A DNA stretch of 64,000 nucleotides from Lineus longissimus (Eukaryota; Nemertea; Pilidiophora; Heteronemertea; Lineidae), in NCBI RefSeq assembly GCF_910592395.1, contig NC_088323.1:13255501-13319500 (forward strand), in the 5' to 3' direction. The notes under the pieces were generated by a model, which worked only from the letters and a program-made list of their open reading frames with translations, was not told where the DNA came from and did not search any database. Positions 43,931 through 55,370 of the stretch are shown here, one piece after another; within the stretch, counting starts at the first letter, position 1, and every line of letters begins with the position of its first letter. The position numbers were made by a program, and so were the translations under genes.

Positions 43931-44130
43931 TGTATCACTTGTCGGAGCGACGACATGCATGTATTTGTAGACACCGTAGAGCTATGTTGTGTGTATGTTT
44001 TATTTTGTTTTACATCAAATGTAACAACCTTATGGGTTGATGCTAACTGTTTCTCCGGTACAGGCTCATCGCTGGGGCCTAAATTGAGGCCCTCTCTCAG
44101 TATGTCCTCATCCAACATCATGTTGCTGGC

Positions 44131-44562
44131 TTAGGCTCCAACTCCTCTAAAACTGCTGTTCTAGTGTCGGACACCTTAATCTGACCAAGAGGCTGGTGCT
44201 GAGCTCGTTGGTGGGAATTTTCGATGTTTTAGGCTTCGTGGCGCCAGTCATCATTGTCGCAAAAAAAACCTGGCTGCAGGAGCTGTGTCGAAAGACAAAT
44301 ACCGATGGGACCAGAGCCTTCCCGAACATGTCGCACAGAAGTGGATGGATTTGCTCAAAAGAGTGCAGAATCTGAAAACATTCAAAGTCGAAAGATGTTT
44401 AACTCCACCAGGATCCGCAGGACATTCAATACTGGTCATCTTTCGCGACGCAAGCGAAAGTGAATTCGGCAGTGTTGCGTATATGCGATGGAAAACATAA
44501 GATCGGTACCAAACACGATTCGTCATCGCAAAAATCGAGGGTCGCCCCGGTGAAACCACTTA
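44131..44562 (+). pseudogene. BEL/Pao pol fragment, right-arm copy
   Basis: LTKRLVLSSLVGIFDVLGFV and APVIIVAKK, then in another frame KDKYRWDQSLPEHVAQKWMD, FKVERCLTPPGS, VIFRDASESEFGSVAYMRW and RFVIAKIEGRPGETT. This is the connection and RNase H region of BEL/Pao; FRDAS corresponds to the usual FSDAS. It stops exactly where the arm ends, without the integrase that follows on the left arm. Confidence 0.82.
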
Positions 44563-47500
44563 CGTTTGCATCTGAAATCAAATACTAGTAATAAATACAG
44601 TGCTCTGCATAAGTTTTAGGAATACCTCCCCAAATCCCTCTCATTTCCAATTGAGTAATGTCCCTTCTTCTGTTTGCTCTCTTTGTGTGCTCCTCTATTG
44701 ATAAAGAATTAGAGGTATCCAGTCAAACTGCAGACTTGCTTCATGTTAAAACACATAACACGAGATTTTTTAAATTATTCTTGGATGTTATGTAATCTCT
44801 CATTGTTTACTCCTGAGTTAGCAGTTAACGGGGATTGTCCTTAGTTTGTATGTCAAATCACACCGGACTTATAGCTATTTATCTTCAGTCTTGAGTTTGC
44901 TATTACATTTTGGATCTAATGACTTTGCAGATAAAGTGATCTTGTCGCCTGCATTCTGGTTGTTACTTTGTCCTCAAAAGACCAATTCGGGATGAATAGA
45001 GATAATAATTAAACACCACAGAATCTCTTTTCATGTAACAGCAATTATAAGGACATTTTGTCTTGTATTTCCATAACCACAATCATTATGTGATCAGCTA
45101 GGCCTGTTGTTGAAGGAACACAGCCCACGAAAATGGAGGACCCTTTAATATGAGGACTGAGTTGAATTCACATGATATTTATATCCCTCCCCCTTTAACT
45201 GATTCTCGCCCTTCCCCAACTGTGCTCCTTTCCTGAAAATTGCTTCGTTTGTTTCGCAAAACCTTTCACTCATTGCACCTTTCTTGAAAACAAATTATCC
45301 TGTCATAATACTGACTGTTCCCCGATTGCATGTGAAATCACCTGATATAAACCTTGCTTCTCCTGTGTTGTGTATGCTGTAATTCGTATCTCTTCGTGGT
45401 GTCTCCTCCATGGTTGAGACAGTTCAAACAGAGGTTGTGACAAGGACACCCATGTCCTCCAGTTTGTGACTGTCTCCTAGAAGACAAGTAAGACTGTTCC
45501 AAAATTGAGGCAGGATGTGCCACATGATAATTGGTTGAATGACAGGAACGGGAAAGGTGTTTGCAGTAAAATGTTAGCAATATGTAAATGGGCTAACTAG
45601 CCAAAAGTAGATAAACTGATATGGCCTAAGATTACGCTGCTAGATAACTATGGCAACACTTTCTTTGCACCTGCCATGAAAACAATGAGGCAGACGACAA
45701 GATATCCATCACAGATCACACCGACTCGGAGACGTGATAAAGACATGATAAAGACACTGAGCGACTTTTATCAGTGATAAGAATAATAATAGGCCCCAAA
45801 ATGTAAAATTATGTAAAGACGATGCAGCGAAGATGCTTTGAGTATTAACAAGAAGCAGTTGTGTAATAAAGGGGCGATGAAAAAACATGGAGTGGGGCAA
45901 AGACCGCCTACGGATGCGACCCAGAATGGGAAAACGACACGGCACAACCAGGAGAGCAAAACAGGAAAGTGAGTGGAGGTGGGAAAGAACATAACAGCAT
46001 GGCCTTGCTTTCAAGAAATAAATATTTGGAATGGCCCTGTAATGTGGGTCAAGAGATGCGAAGCAACACCCAAGTTTATTGGATCTCTCAGGTCATGAGC
46101 CTGAGAAAAGAAATTTAGTTGGTGCATGCATGTGCAGCCAGTGACCTGAGAGCGAGAATTTGCATGGTAATTAGCGATCTGGAAGGCCGCGCCAAATATA
46201 CAATCCACAAATGACTTTTCTTTAGCAGGAGCTTGCACCATTCAATGCTAAATGAGCATTGTCCTCAGTTTGAATGTAAAACACATAAGATTTTTAATGT
46301 CCATTATTTGATTACTCTTGTTCTTTGCTCCTCAGTTAGCATATACATGTACAATGTACTTCAATAAAAGAACTGTCCTTAGTTGGCATGTGAAAACACA
46401 TCAGAATATTTCTCTGGCTTACTTTGTGTGCACCTTACTTAAAAATAAATTTGCAGATAGTCAAAGGGAATACTGTCCTCTGTTTGGATTTAAAATCACC
46501 TCACATTTCTTCTCCTTCCTGTTTTTTTAGCAGATATCCAATCAAAGGATGACTTACCTTAGTTTCCATATCTCAATTCACAACAGATTAATCGCCCCTT
46601 GGCTCATACTGTGGGCTTCTTACTACTAGTATTAATTGATTCAAATATATCCACACAAAAGGACTGCCAGTTTAAAATCGCATCAGATGTTTGTCCCTTC
46701 GTCAGTGTTATATAAGCCCTCTTTGTTAGCATGGTTGGTTCCTTTTGAACAACAGTATGCAGAAAGCTACTCAAAATGTGTACTGTTCGCAGTTTGCATT
46801 CTGAACCTCATATTAATTTTGCTTTCATTAGTTTTTCTTAGCCATCATTGTTTGCTCCATTCTTGAACACCAGCTTGCAAAAATCAAAGCAAAAGGAGGA
46901 CTGCCCTTAGTTAGCATTTTAAACGCACTCAATTGTTAATCTCCATTCTTGGATTTTTCTCTTAACTCTTATTGTATGATGCTGCGATAGCAGATATGCA
47001 CTTTAATTAGGACTTTTAGTTTCCATGTCTAATCACACCTGATTGATCACCCTTCTTCAATTTTGCATTTTTCTAATTTTGCACTCCCGCCTTGAAAATA
47101 TTTTTTTGTGTTTGCTTTCGCGATTTGCACCTTTCCTGAAAATGAATTTGCAGATATCTTGTCAAAATGTGGACTTACCCCATTTGCAGGAAAAAATATC
47201 TCATGATAATTTTGATTGCTGTGTTTTGCATTGTCTGTCACTGTTCACTCCTTCCTTGAATATCAGCTTGCGCGGGTCCATGCAAAAGGAGCACTGTCTT
47301 CAGTTTGAATGTGAAAACACATAAGATTTCTTATGTCCATTCTTTGATTACTCTTGTTGTTTTCTCCTCAGTTAGCAGATATCTAATGAAAGACAACTGC
47401 CATTATTGTGCATGTCAAACACTATCATCACCCTTCTCTAACATTTCATTGGCTTTAATTGTGTGCTACTCTCTTGAATATTCATTTGCAGTCATCGAGT

Positions 47501-50450
47501 CAAAATGTGGTCTGTCCTGCAGTTTGCTTGTCAAAATAACATCATATTGATTTTCCTTTCTGTTTTGTGTTAGATCTCAATGATTGCTCGTTTCTTGAAT
47601 ACATGCATGCAAAAGGAGGACGGTCCGCTGTTTGCATATGAAAACAAATGGACTTCTTAAATGTGCATTCTACGATTAATGGTTTCTCTCATTGTTTGCT
47701 TCTGAGCACCAGATATCCACCTAAACAAGGACAAGCTATGGTTTGCATGCCGAATTATCAGATTAATCACCCTTCTTCAGTTTTGCATTGGCTCAAAATT
47801 GTGTGCTACTTTCTTAAAAATGAATGGGTGGAGGTTCAATCAAAAGGAAAACTGTCCACAGTTTGCATGTGAAATCACCTCATACTTATTTTTTTACCTC
47901 AGTTCTGTAGTTTAAGTCTTGATTGTGCGCTGCCTTCTTGAACGTACATCAGCTTCACCAAATCCATGAAAGGAACGTTGTTGTCAGTTTGCACGTGAAA
48001 ACGCATTGGATTTTTAATTCCTTTTTAAAGTATTGTACATATGTTCTGTAGTCTCTCACTGTTTCCTCGTGGGTTAGCAGATATGCTACTTTTTTTAAAT
48101 AGTTTCCATGTCAAATCACTTCAAATTAATCAATCTAAGGCTCACTTTGCGCGCTCCTTTCTAATTAGTTTGTCAACTCGAAATGTGGACTATCTTTACT
48201 TCAAATTGCATCAGATTTATGCCCCCTCTTCAGTGTTATTTCAGCTCTCTTTGTTAGTTCCGAAATTGAGCCGAAATTTGCTTAAAAAAGAGACATGCTC
48301 TCAGTATGCATCATGAAATCTTCTCACTATAATATTTCGTCCACTGATTTCTGTAAGCTGTGCTTATTGTTCGATCCATTTTAACATCAGCTTGCACAAA
48401 CCCATGAAAAAGGAGGACTGTTCTTAGTTTGCATGTGAAACACATCATATTAATCACCATCCCTTCAATGATTCTCTGGCTAACCTTGTGTGCTCCTTTC
48501 TTAAAATAATATCGGGTCAAGGCTCCCTTCTGGAAAACGACTTTCGTTGCCTAACTTTCACTCATCTAACTTTTCTCGAAAACGAAGTTGCAGATATCCC
48601 GTCTAAATGCGGACTGCATGTGAAATCACCTGATACAGATTTTGCTTTTTCTGTTTGTGTCAGCTGTAAGCTTGCACAAACCAATGAAGAAGGAGGACTG
48701 TCCTCAGTTTGAATGTGAAACACATAAGATTTCTAATGGCCATTCTTTGTTTTCTCTCACTGTTTTGCTCCCGAGTAGACCCTAGCAGATATATATCTAC
48801 ATTAAAATGACAGTCTTAAAAAATCAGTTTTAAAATGAGAACCCCTGATTTGTCCCAAACCAGAGGAAGTTCATTTCTAAAATTGATTAGCGCTGTCCAC
48901 GGTTTCTACTTGAAATCACCGTATATTAATTTTTCATGTTTGTTCTATTCTTGAACATCATCATGCACAAAGCCATGGATGCGGAAGACTGCCCTCAGTT
49001 TACATGTAAAAATACATACAATTTTAACGTCCATTCATGGATTTTAGGTCACCCCTCATTGTTTGCTCCTGAGTTGGCAGATATCCACTAAGCTGCCGAT
49101 TGTCCTTAGTTTAAATTCACATCAGATTAATCACCTTTCTTTAGTTTTGCATTTGCTCACATTGTGTACTCCTTTCCTGAAAATAAATTTGCAGAGGAAG
49201 AAGATTGTCCTATGACAGTTTGCGTGTGAAATAATGGTGAATCAATGTTGAATCAACGTATAGCCTATTCATTCATGATTTAGCCTACCTACTGTTATTT
49301 GCTGCTCTCTCAGTTGGCAGATAACCGCTCCAATATGGAGAGCTATCTTATAAGTTGATATCAGGTTAGACTAATGATCCATCTTTAGTCTTTTTTCTTC
49401 GTTTTCTTTGTTTGCAGGTTTCGGGGACATCAGTTGGCAGAAATCCCATTAAAGTAGGACTATTCTTAGTTGGCACATGGAATCAAATCGGACTGTTTCC
49501 GTTTTCTGGTTTGTGGTCACTGTCCTTGGGTTTGTTTTCCATTCTTAAAAATGAATTTTATAAGTTATCTACCAGTCAAAAGGAGGACCGTTCTTAGTTT
49601 GCACGTCGCATCAGATTTATGCCCCTTCTTCCGTGATATTTCAGCTCTCCTCATTTCAACTAAAATTTACTTAAAAAGGAGACCTGTTCTCAGTATGCAT
49701 CATGAAATCACTTCACAATAATATTTCATCCACGGATTTCTGTTAGCTGCATTATGGTTTGATCCATTTTAACATCAGCTTGCAACCCATGAAAAAGGAG
49801 GACTGTTCTTAGTTTGCATGTCAAACACACCAGATTAATCACCATCTCTTCAATGATTCTCTGGCTAACCTTGTGTGCTCCTTTCTTAAAATAATATCGA
49901 GTCAAGGCTCCCTTCTGGAAAATGACTTGTGTTGCCTAACTTTCATTCATTTTACATTTCTTGAAAACCAAATTGCAGATATCCCGTCTAAACGCGGACT
50001 ACTTGTGAAATCACTGGATACAATTTTTGCTTTTAGCTTTGTGTCAGCTGTAAGCTTGCAGAAACAAATGCAAGAGGAGGACTGTCCTCAGTTTGAATGT
50101 GAAACACATCAGATGTCGAATGCCCATGCCATATTTTCTCTCATTGTTTGCTCTCGAGGTAGCAGATCTACATTTAAAAAATAACAGTCATGTCAAAACA
50201 CTTCAGACTTATCTTATCACCCTTCTTCAACTTTGCGATGGCTTTAATCGCGTGCTCCTTTCTTGAAATTTGAATGAATGCATTTGCGTGCGGTAGGCTA
50301 TATTTAATTTAGTCAAAACGAAGACGGTCCTCAGTTTACATGTGAAATCCCATCACATCGATTTATTTACTGTATGTGGTGTTAGCTGCCATTGTTTTCT
50401 CCCTCTCGAACATCAGTTTACAATAATCTATCCGAAAAGATGTTTGTCCG
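44563..50450. repeat. Decayed tandem array with approximately 350 bp higher-order period
   Basis: Monomers of about 115 bp share GGACTGTCC(T)nAGTTTGCATGTGAAA followed by CA(C/T)CAGATTAATCACC and end with a TTGCAGATATC-like word and AAAGG. Three types alternate: one ends CTCCTGAGTTAGCAGATAT, one TTTCTTGAAAATGAATTTGC, one TTCTTGAACATCAGCTTGC. Landmarks of the first type recur at about 46,330, 46,990, 47,367, 47,700, 48,065, 48,770 and 49,068, i.e. mostly multiples of roughly 350 bp. 48,190-48,770 and 49,590-50,160 are near copies, showing a later 1.4 kb duplication. Short ORFs in it are by-products. Confidence 0.85.
45340..46230. other. Non-repeat stretch interrupting the tandem array
   Basis: The monomer words vanish here and return at about 46,240. 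No protein or terminal repeat is recognised; it may be an insertion. Confidence 0.4.
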
Positions 50451-51555
50451 CAGTTCGTACGATGAAACAAATTTGGCTTTTAATATCTATTCTACGATTT
50501 GTATGTCAACCTTCATCCTGACAAATCGGGGCATTTCCATTCCATTCTGCTACATTTCGTGTGCCGACGATGCCCTCCTTGATCGAAATGCTTTATTTGG
50601 CGCTACGATCGCTCCATGGCCGGCTGACTGAGGACAATTATTGTATCAATGCACACCTTCCATGGGCCTCCTTCATACCGAGGACGTCCTCGGTTTTTTT
50701 GTAGTCCACGTTTTTATGGGGCTTGACTAGGCTGACTCCACATTGCATAATATAACAGCAACTTTCAGCAACTAAAACCCCTTTAAATGATGTAGTGCGA
50801 GTTCAGCCTTTTCAGGCATCACTATTACCTTTTTGTAGCATGAGACCCCGTTAAATGATGAACTGAATTTGGAGGTCACCATTAGGAGAGAGTTGGGACA
50901 CACTCAACCCAGTCTGATTTCACCTTTAAAACAAGATTTACAATTCTTCGTTTCAACTAAGCTATTTATCCGGTCCAGGTTTTATACCTAACCCAACTCA
51001 TTTCTTGTTTTGAAAATCTCTTTTCTCATTTCACAAATTTCATTTCTCACTTTACAAGATTTCATTTCTTGATTTCTTGGTTTACAGACACCCAACTACA
51101 TGTATGTCCTCGGTTATATTGTGAAATGTGCGTTTGGTCAGTGACCAGACCCTCACGACTATGTCGACTATCGCTAGCGGCAGTGGACAAAAGCTGGTAC
51201 ACGTTAGTATCAAGCAATTTTCCTTTACTGTGGCATCAGAAGGAACACGTTGCATCCTTCCTGGTAGAGTCAATCAACAATACTGGATGATGTCCCCCAC
51301 TTCTTCGTCATTCCCCACTATAATATCTTTCCAATCAGTTCTGGTGAATGTTTCTTTCGTTCCTTCAGGTCACGATCAGCCCACTTCGCAATCAGATCAC
51401 ATACGGCAACTTTCCTGTATCCCGCCTTTAATTATTCGGCCAATTGCCAGTTATCAATCCGAAGAGATCCTTTCCGAGCTCATACTCATACACGGCAGGC
51501 TTTCTCTATCTCTTATCTCATCAATACATATTGGTGATGATATGTAGACCCTAAA
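50451..51555. other. Unassigned DNA with a perfect 18-bp palindrome
   Basis: ACCGAGGACGTCCTCGGT at 50,677-50,694 is a perfect palindrome followed by a T-run. A pyrimidine-rich stretch with repeated TTTCAT lies at 51,000-51,085. No gene recognised; the 139-codon frame at 51,128 (plus) has no known motif. Confidence 0.4.
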
Positions 51556-51750
51556 CTATTTAGTGTTGGACTCCTTCTGGTAAGTTGGAACCTTGGTGGG
51601 CAGCCAGATGCAGCTTTTTGACTGGACATCTAGTGCACAGGCTACGCTTTCCGAGAGCATATTCCACTGTTTGATGGTTCGTAGGAGGAAGCTGTTGCTA
51701 TTTATAACACCAAGAAAGAATTGATTGGTAACACCATTTTTTGAGATCAA
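51556..51750 (-). pseudogene. LINE ORF2 C-terminal scrap
   Basis: The minus strand reads NSNSFLLRTIKQWNMLSESV, the SFxPRTIxxWNxLP motif near the C-terminus of many invertebrate LINE polyproteins, followed by a Ser/Thr-rich tail. Only this end survives. Confidence 0.6.
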
Positions 51751-51947
51751 CTGTATATTTTCATGAGTCTAGCTTGCGCCACTACCGTGTCTTCGTCAGG
51801 ATTGAGGAAACGTACTACAACAGCCGATAAAAGAGTACAGGAATTACACAATAAACAAGATAAGAATGAAAAGAGTAGCCCAATACTCCATTACATCATT
51901 ATTTTAATAGTCAACACAATACACTTGCCGGATTACATCAAGATTGC

Positions 51948-52240
51948 CTAGGCCACTACGATCCCAGTACGCTTACTGCGTCTAAGCACAGCAGATTCAT
52001 CACGTGACTTATCATCCAACACAGTCTTTTTGACATTTGCTCTTACCTTCGAAGGGTACAGCTTTGAAATTGCTCTACTAGTGTAACCATTGCCACTTCT
52101 TATCATGGCCGCTCTGACTCTACCGTCAGAACCAATCAACAGTTCGGTTACTCTGCCTAATTTCCCCATGAGCGGGGAACGTTGTCTTCAAACACCTGCA
52201 CGACGTCTCCTACGCTAAGTCTCACTAGCCGGTAAGGAGG
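51948..52240 (-). pseudogene. BEL/Pao integrase C-terminal domain (DUF5641-like) scrap
   Basis: RLSVGDVVQVFEDNVPRS in one frame and GKLGRVTELLIGSDGRVRAA with ISKLYPSKVRA in the next. The order GDxVxVxDxxxPRxxWxLGxVxExxxGxDGxVR and KLYPLE is typical of the BEL/Pao integrase end. A one-base shift separates the two parts. It is the third distinct piece of BEL/Pao in the window. Confidence 0.8.
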
Positions 52241-52481
52241 CCAGGCCTACCTGCCTCCAAAAATGACGCGACGTCATTTCATGCATACCCCTGTTCCAGC
52301 GGCTGTAGACTTGGCAGTTACTCTCACACAAACCTTTACATTTCTGAATAGCTTGTCACTTTAAGAATACATCTGGCCAAGTTTCAACATCGTCTAGACA
52401 TACAGTCATGCATAGACTGATGCAGCACAATGCATGAGACACACTGTATGTTAAGGCAAATTTGAAAAATTTCACCTTTAT

Positions 52482-53510
52482 ATGGCAAGCCAAAGCGGAA
52501 AAAATGCAGAACTTAATTTGTACGTTTAAGAACACAAATTAAACGTCAGGACCTTTAATTTTCTGATCTAAATTCTCCTTTTTCATTACTTAAAAAAATC
52601 ATAATCATAAAAAAATTGAAGGGCCTACCATAGAATTAAAGTTTTTTCATCTTAGTTTCGTCATTTCATCCGTAAATTTTTCCATAAAGCGTTAAAAATA
52701 TCATGTCAAAAATGTTTTTCACATAAGAATTTTTCATTTCATGAAAATATTTTTTTATAATAGGAAATTTTTCATTTAGGAAAAATATTTCATCATATCA
52801 GCAATTTTTCGTTCAGCAAAATATTTTTCACATCAGGACCGGAGCACGTGACCTTCCAGGAGCACGTGATCAGTCAGGAGCACGTGACCACAAAATTTGC
52901 TGACGTCACGTTTTGGGGGTTGCCTCGGCCGCAAAACGAGGCAGAGACAATAAGAATTGTATTTCATCGTGTGGATGTCGTTTTGTGCCAATAATACCAC
53001 GTATATTATCGGTACACGACTTAGATTTCGGGAGGAATTGAATGATACAGGAGGATTACAGTATTAAGCATGGAATCATTTTTTCAACACGACAATAGTA
53101 CCAAACGTGACGTCATCAATTTTTGCGGTCACGTGCTCCTGGAAGGTCACGTGCTCCTGGTATGAAAATGTTTTTACTGAACGAAAAAATTTCTGATATG
53201 ATGAAAATATTTGTATGATAAACATTTTTCTATATACATAAAATGTATTTACTAAACGAAAAAAAAATTGATATGAAAATTCTTTTTACAGAACGAAATA
53301 TTTTTGACATGATCGATGATAGTTTACGGATAGGAAAATATGAAGCCATGATGAATAAAAAGCTCTTTTAAAATTGTTTTATGATATGATTTTGTTTTAA
53401 AGTATGGAAAAAAAGGAGATTTAGATAAGAAAATGAAAGGTCCTGACGTTAAATTCGTGTTCTTATACGTACAAATGAAGTCCTGCATTTTTTCCGCTTT
53501 GGCTTGCCAT
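52482..53510. mobile_element. Fold-back element 2, relative of 24,774-25,715
   Basis: The same ends ATGGCAAGCCAAAGCGGAA, with a perfect 8-bp target duplication ACCTTTAT (52,474-52,481 and 53,511-53,518). Arms of about 400 bp are inverted copies built of A/T-rich units around AAAAATATTT and TTTTTCAT. They end inside with GGAGCACGTGACC repeats and CACGTGACCACAAAATTTG followed by TGACGTCA. The centre is about 180 bp. No protein. Arm sequence differs from element 1 except at the ends and the inner CACGTG block. Confidence 0.88.
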
Positions 53511-53518
53511 ACCTTTAT

Positions 53519-54226
53519 GCCTTATAACTTCAAGATTAACAAGGATGGTGAAAAAAATTATTTTACACATCTACTCATCACCTTGAGAAAGCCAACTGAC
53601 GACTGTTTCAAGCTTTTATATAAAAATAGGCTGTCGTTGCGGCTTTTGTTTGAGTTTTTGCCCTCGAAATTGTACCTTGAGAACATGTGCAATCTCACAG
53701 GAACCAGTCGATGTCAACATCCTGTTGAGCTATAAATGTCATGCGGGGCCTGCTCAACGCGTAAGTGCGCAGAAGAAACTGGTATTTTCCTCAAATAATC
53801 GTCAGAGCTACCCCTTCACAAAAAACATCGGACATTTACATTTAAACAAGTAGCAATAGGGATAGAGTAGGCCCATCTGTATCCATATTAATCACTCGAG
53901 ATTGAAGAACTCGTTTTTTGGGAGGGTACAATCCCGACCCGATCACCACTGGCTAGTTAGACCTTAATGCACACATAATATCCTTCAAGCTGCATTTTAT
54001 CTCAAATATGAAAACTAGATGCAATTACCAGCACGTTGATATGTCACACCATGGGTTAACAACAATAGAAGAGGATAATATATGAACCATTTCAAAGTTG
54101 TATGCGTATTGCGCGATCGATGGATGAGTCGTGAACAAAGGTGATTTTCAGTCAAAACTGTCAAAAGTCAGATGTGGGCACATTGACTTACAGTGGTCAC
54201 ACTGTGTGCATGTTAGTGTGTGTGTG
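53519..54226. other. Unassigned DNA
   Basis: No gene recognised. Open frames at 53,433-53,853 (plus), partly within the fold-back right arm, show no motif. Confidence 0.3.
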
Positions 54227-55015
54227 TTTTGTTTTGGTTTGTTATTTGTTGTTTGTTTCTTTATGGTTATTTTTTATATTACACCTGACTGTTAGTTATT
54301 AATATTTCGTAATCTGTAACCTCACATGTATTTTGTTAGGAGGAATCAACTTATATACCCTAAAGTCCTGCGAGAGAGAACGAATATTGCTGACATGTCC
54401 CTATTTATAAACTGGGGCTCTTGGTCATTCTTGGATGGATCATCCCTGCATCATGTCTCCCTAGTTCAATTTGCTAACCAAATTTGGCTAGGTGTAACAA
54501 CGAGGGCTTTGATTTAGATTTGGCAACATCTGCAAGGGAATAGCATCATTTTCTCTCTTGCGGGATATTAGGGTATATCTATTTATTGCATTTTGATATT
54601 TGGTTATCGACAGTATGTCTGTCTTGTTTCAGAACGACTTCACGGCGCTTATGATCGCCTCCGAAGAAGGTCACCGTGATTGCGTAGATGCTCTATTGAA
54701 AGGTGGCGCAGAGGTTGACAAAGAGACGAAGGTAACACACCAAAACTTCCATTCATCTAAACTTAGCTTTCTAAATCAAAAGGTAACAAAGAATATTATT
54801 GTTGAATGAGATAACTAGTTTTAATCACTTAAAATCATCTTCACCTCAGGGATCGTATTCATGAAGCCTTCTTAAGAGAGTCTAGTGAGAATTTAGGTAT
54901 TACTAGGTGGTTCTTAGCGAGTTACATCATATTGTCAAAGCACTTGTAACTTCAATCGATTTTGTAAGTCGCTACTAGCTCTACGTGAGGTGTTTTCGAC
55001 TTCGTAGCGTTTTCT
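54227..55015 (+). repeat. Ankyrin-exon segment, copy 2 of the 0.8 kb duplication
   Basis: The direct-repeat partner of 31,826-32,629, colinear through introns. It starts after a GT-rich stretch (GTGTGTGTG at about 54,220). It continues beyond the point where copy 1 is cut by copia (GACTTCGTAGCGTTTTC), so it shows the empty site. Confidence 0.8.
54633..54731 (+). CDS. Single ankyrin-repeat exon, second copy (33 codons)
   Basis: 99 bp between a TTGTTTCAG acceptor and a GTAACA donor, in phase. Codes for FTALMIASEEGHRDCVDALL and KGGAEVDKETK, a full ankyrin repeat with the usual TALxxAxxxGH and LLxxGA residues. It is intact, like the first copy. Differences between the two are concentrated in the residues that face ligands in ankyrin repeats (inference). 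Confidence 0.75.
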
Positions 55016-55318
55016 ATAGAGGTTCTTCACTTGACTTCATGACATGACGTTTTGATGGCCACCTGCCAATGCATTTCCTTTACGTCGTGACCACGTGTGA
55101 CGCGGCAAATATGGCAGTGCAAAACAATACTCTAAATTCCGACGTTAGATGGCGCGCCGATCAAATCTGACTTGACACTAGGTGGCAGCAGCTGACGGGT
55201 ATAAAAAGACACGCCCACAAAATGTCCGCGATCGATAAATTTGAACCCGCAATTCACACACTTTGTGACCAAAAACATTGGAGAAAAGTATCATATACAA
55301 AATAGTTTTTTTAAAAAA

Positions 55319-55370
55319 GGTCGTAGACTCTCTATTGAAACGTGACGCAGAGGTTTACCTAGGGGAAAAG
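55319..55370 (+). pseudogene. Partial ankyrin exon
   Basis: Seventeen codons of the repeat end, VVDSLLKRDAEVYLGEK, before the same GTAACA donor. The first half and the acceptor are missing. Confidence 0.6.

Larger units (their letters stand above)
39478..44562 (-). repeat. Right arm of the inverted duplication
   Basis: The reverse complement of 1,230-6,421. The outer end coincides with the first bases of the tandem array that starts at 44,563 (GTTTGCATCTGAAATCA resembles its monomer). The inner end is the copia B2/B1 fusion. The two arms differ by scattered substitutions and short indels; for example, the right arm keeps several frames that are broken on the left. Confidence 0.85.

Noticed and set aside
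44563-50450. Tandem array as a repeated-exon gene
   Set aside because: The recurring short frames (CPQFEC and similar) are broken in most monomers and lack consistent splice sites.
51128-51547. 139-codon plus-strand frame as a gene
   Set aside because: Ser-rich composition, no motif, no splice or promoter context, and open frames of this length occur here by chance.
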